Shown piece by piece: positions 3,553 through 5,470 of a DNA stretch of 5,470 nucleotides. The DNA is from an uncultured Collinsella sp. Its GTDB lineage: Bacteria > Actinomycetota > Coriobacteriia > Coriobacteriales > Coriobacteriaceae. Below the pieces are notes generated by a model that worked only from the letters and a program-made list of their open reading frames with translations, was not told the DNA's origin and ran no database searches. Position numbers and translations under genes: made by a program. The stretch covers positions 1 to 5,470 of the forward strand of contig UQEO01000104.1 of the NCBI GenBank assembly GCA_900540095.1, written 5' to 3'. The stretch's first letter is position 1; each line of letters begins with the position of its first letter.

Positions 3553-5470
3553 CTAGTGACGCTTGCGGGTGACCGTTGCCTTGCGGACGGAGGTCTTCTT
3601 GGTCGGAGCCTTTTCCTCGGCTGGAGCGGCGGGGGAGACCGGGGCCTTCTTGGCGGGCTCGGTCTTTGCCTTAGTCTTGGGAGCGGTCTTGGCCTCAGCG
3701 GCCTTCGGCGCCGGCTCGGCCTTTACTGCGGGCTTGTCCTCGTCCTTAGCCTCTGCCTTGGGAGCAGCAGCCTTGGTCGTGGCCTTTTTGACCGTCGTCG
3801 TAGCGCGCTTGCGCGTGGTGGTTTTGGCGGCCGGCTTTGCCTCGACAGCTACCTTGGCCTTGGGCTCGGAGGGCGCCTCCTCGACCTTGGCGGCGGGCTT
3901 TGCAGCGGCCTTCGGGGTCGTCTTCGCGGCGGCTTTCGTCGTAGCAGCCTTGGTCGTCGTCGACTTCGCAGCCGTGGCCTTCTTAGCGGTCGTGGTCTTG
4001 GTCGCGGTCGTCTTCTTGGCAGCGGTCTTGGCCGGAGCCTTTGCCGCGGGCTCGGCCTTTACCTCGGGAGCGACCTCGGCCTCGGTGGCCTTTTTGGCAG
4101 CGGCGGTCGTACGCTTGCGCGTAGTCGATGCCTTGGCAGTAGTTGCCTTAGCGGCGCTAGTCTTGCTAGCAGCGGCCTTCGTGGTCGTGGCCTTCTTAGC
4201 CGTCGTCTTGCGGGCCGTCGTCTTCTTGGCGGCAGGCTTCGCGTCGGGCTTAACTTCGGCCTTGGCCGCCGGCTTCTCCTCGGCCTTGGGCTCCTCAGCG
4301 GCAGCGGGCTCCTTAACGGTCGCCGCAGGCTCGGCCTCAGCGGCAGCGGGCTCATCGACAGCTGCAACATCAGTCACACCCGCCGGCCTCTCAATCTCCG
4401 GATGCATAAAGAAGTACAGGTCCAGATACTTATCTGCCGAACGCGTCCAGCTAAAGTCCTGGCTCATGGCCTGCGTGACCAGCTGGTTCCAGGGGTCACG
4501 GGTATCCCAGAACATGCGTGCCGCGCCGTTAAAGTTGCTAAACGAGAAGCCTGTGCCCTCGCCGGTAAACTCGTTGTACGGCTGCACGGTGTCCTTCAGG
4601 CCGCCGGTCTCGCGCACGATGGGCAGGGTGCCGTAGCGCATTGCGATGATCTGCGACAGGCCGCAGGGCTCAAACTTCGAAGGCATCAGGAACATGTCGG
4701 CAGCAGCATACATACGCTGTGACAGCGCTGGATCGAACTCGATGCGTGCAGCCATGGTGCCGGGGTACTTGTCCTGGAAGTAGCGCAGGCCGTCCTCGTA
4801 GTCGCGGTCGCCGGTGCCCAGAACCGCCACCTGCACGCCGCCGGCCAGGATGCGGTCGAGCGCGTACATGACAAGGTCCATGCCCTTCTGGCGCGTCAGG
4901 CGCGTGACCATCACCATGAGCGGGCGGTCGTCGCGAACCTCGAGCCCTAGCTCTTCCTGCAGCTTGGCCTTGCACACGGCCTTGCCGGAGCGGTCCTCGA
5001 CGGTGTAGTTGGCGGCAATGCGCTTGTCGGTCGCCGGGTCAAAGCCCGCCACGTCAATGCCGTTGAGGATGCCCTGCAGCGCATAGGAGCGCTCGCGCAG
5101 CACGCCGTCCAGGCCCTCGCCAAATTCGGGCGTCTGGATCTCGTTGGCATAGGTGGGGCTCACCGTGGTGATGGCATCGGCATAGCGCAGGGCGCCCAGC
5201 ATGTAGTTGATGCTGCAGGCGTCGCAACGCAGCTGCGAGGCGGCCGCCGGAATATGCGCCACGCCCAAGATGTCCTCCATCACGGTGTCGCTAAACTGGC
5301 CCTGGAAAGCCACGTTGTGGATCGAGAAGACGGTCTTGACGCGATCGTACAGCGGCAGGCCCTGGTAGAACTCGCGCAAGAACACGGGCGCCAGTGCCGT
5401 CTGCCAATCGTTGCAGTGCAGGATGTCGCACTCAAAGCCGGTCGGCAGGTGCTGCAGGCTCTCGGTGATG
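3553..5470 (-). CDS. glgA: Glycogen synthase (GT5) with a long histone H1-like C-terminal tail; 5' end outside the window
   Basis: Transfers glucose from ADP-glucose (the usual bacterial donor) to the non-reducing end of alpha-1,4-glucan, in the cytoplasm. The frame is open at 5470, so 638 codons are visible (numbered here from the codon at 5469) before TAG at 3555-3553. By comparison with E. coli GlgA about 130 N-terminal residues are missing, including the KTGGLGDV-type donor loop. Visible core motifs in order: HCNDWQT (Asp at 5409, equivalent to E. coli D137), SIHNVAFQG (His at 5319, equivalent to H161), TTVSPTYANEI, GILNGID, TRLTRQKGMDL (phosphate-binding Arg at 4902 and Lys at 4887), LGTGD, and PSKFEPCGLSQ (catalytic Glu at 4671) followed by RYGTLPIVRETGGLKDTV. 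The core ends at DFSWTRSADKYLDLYFFMH (about residue 356), where E. coli GlgA also ends. A further 282 residues of low-complexity tail follow in the same frame. A GTG at 5385 could look like a start but lies inside the conserved core and is not one. Family call is firm; the role of the tail is unknown. Confidence 0.97.
   Translation of the reverse strand, partial: ITESLQHLPTGFECDILHCNDWQTALAPVFLREFYQGLPLYDRVKTVFSIHNVAFQGQFSDTVMEDILGVAHIPAAASQLRCDACSINYMLGALRYADAITTVSPTYANEIQTPEFGEGLDGVLRERSYALQGILNGIDVAGFDPATDKRIAANYTVEDRSGKAVCKAKLQEELGLEVRDDRPLMVMVTRLTRQKGMDLVMYALDRILAGGVQVAVLGTGDRDYEDGLRYFQDKYPGTMAARIEFDPALSQRMYAAADMFLMPSKFEPCGLSQIIAMRYGTLPIVRETGGLKDTVQPYNEFTGEGTGFSFSNFNGAARMFWDTRDPWNQLVTQAMSQDFSWTRSADKYLDLYFFMHPEIERPAGVTDVAAVDEPAAAEAEPAATVKEPAAAEEPKAEEKPAAKAEVKPDAKPAAKKTTARKTTAKKATTTKAAASKTSAAKATTAKASTTRKRTTAAAKKATEAEVAPEVKAEPAAKAPAKTAAKKTTATKTTTAKKATAAKSTTTKAATTKAAAKTTPKAAAKPAAKVEEAPSEPKAKVAVEAKPAAKTTTRKRATTTVKKATTKAAAPKAEAKDEDKPAVKAEPAPKAAEAKTAPKTKAKTEPAKKAPVSPAAPAEEKAPTKKTSVRKATVTRKRH
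3556..4401 (-). other. Histone H1-like, Lys/Ala/Thr/Pro/Glu-rich C-terminal tail of GlgA
   Basis: This 282-residue protein segment follows the GT5 core directly. By count about 57 residues are Lys (one in five); Ala, Thr, Pro and Glu make up most of the rest. After the first few residues there is no Leu, Ile, Met, Phe, Trp, Tyr, Cys, Asn or Gln, so it should be intrinsically disordered. It starts acidic (Glu/Ala/Pro-rich, about 4365-4260), then alternates basic blocks of AAKKTTAKKAT type with short Glu-rich spacers. It ends strongly basic (RKATVTRKRH). The motif TRKR occurs three times (codons near 4120, 3816 and 3570). Such blocks are known from eukaryotic histone H1 tails and from the basic tails of some actinobacterial nucleoid proteins. 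No globular H1 or HU domain is present here. Binding to a polyanion, to DNA/RNA or to the glucan granule are possible roles, all inferred. Confidence 0.9.
3801..4230 (-). repeat. Degenerate internal duplications in the glgA tail
   Basis: Exact DNA words recur at codon-phased distances. GTCGTCTTCTTGGC (plus strand) is at 4007-4020 and 4217-4230, 210 bp apart. GTGGCCTTCTTAGC is at 3974-3987 and 4187-4200, 213 bp apart. A third pair, GGCCTTTTTG with a nearby CGCTTGCGCGT, is at 4087-4096/4112-4122 and again at 3781-3790/3806-3816, 306 bp apart. In protein terms an AAKKTT..TTAKKAT module repeats after 70-71 residues, and a TRKR-x5-KKAT module repeats after 102 residues. This indicates growth by in-frame duplication followed by divergence. 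Unit borders are blurred because the whole tail is low complexity. Confidence 0.7.

Noticed and set aside
3556..4722. Two long plus-strand open frames (388 and 357 codons, the second at 3563-4636) opposite the glgA tail
   Set aside because: They are the antisense of a low-complexity GC-rich repeat region. Their translations are Gly/Leu/Arg-rich or Ala/Val-rich with no domain, and their 3' ends run across the conserved GlgA core.
5383..5385. GTG as the start of glgA
   Set aside because: The frame is open upstream to the window edge and encodes the conserved HCNDWQTALAP motif, so this is an internal Val codon.

Overview
The window is a glycogen / alpha-glucan metabolism locus. It holds two genes, both on the minus strand and both cut by the window edges, separated by about 430 bp of visibly more AT-rich non-coding DNA. 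The coding DNA is GC-rich with strong G/C preference at third positions. That composition, a GH13-GH77 fusion and an Ala/Lys/Thr-rich protein tail together suggest a gut actinobacterium of the class Coriobacteriia (Collinsella-like). This assignment is inference from composition and gene type; no marker gene is present.

Right part (5470 down to 3553): the 3' two-thirds of a glycogen synthase gene (glgA, GT5). Its catalytic core carries the expected nucleotide-sugar binding and active-site motifs. The frame then continues without interruption into a tail of about 282 residues made almost only of Ala, Lys, Thr, Pro, Glu and Val. The tail resembles histone H1 C-terminal domains and is internally duplicated. 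It is the most unusual feature of the window.

Middle (3552 down to 3124): a non-coding spacer. Moving away from glgA it contains a terminator-like hairpin with competing partner arms, a 132-bp nested inverted repeat with 14-bp perfect outer arms, a run of related GTTTAC-type boxes, and a sigma-70-like promoter candidate with overlapping dyads that would drive the next gene.

Left part (3123 down to 1, open at the window edge): one uninterrupted 1041-codon reading frame. It encodes a neopullulanase / debranching-type GH13 enzyme fused directly to a GH77 4-alpha-glucanotransferase (MalQ type). About the last 65 residues are expected to lie beyond position 1.

The genes make a coherent unit: GlgA extends alpha-1,4-glucan from ADP-glucose, while the fused GH13-GH77 enzyme would trim or debranch glucan and disproportionate the released maltooligosaccharides. 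The long spacer and its own promoter candidate suggest the second gene can be regulated separately from glgA.
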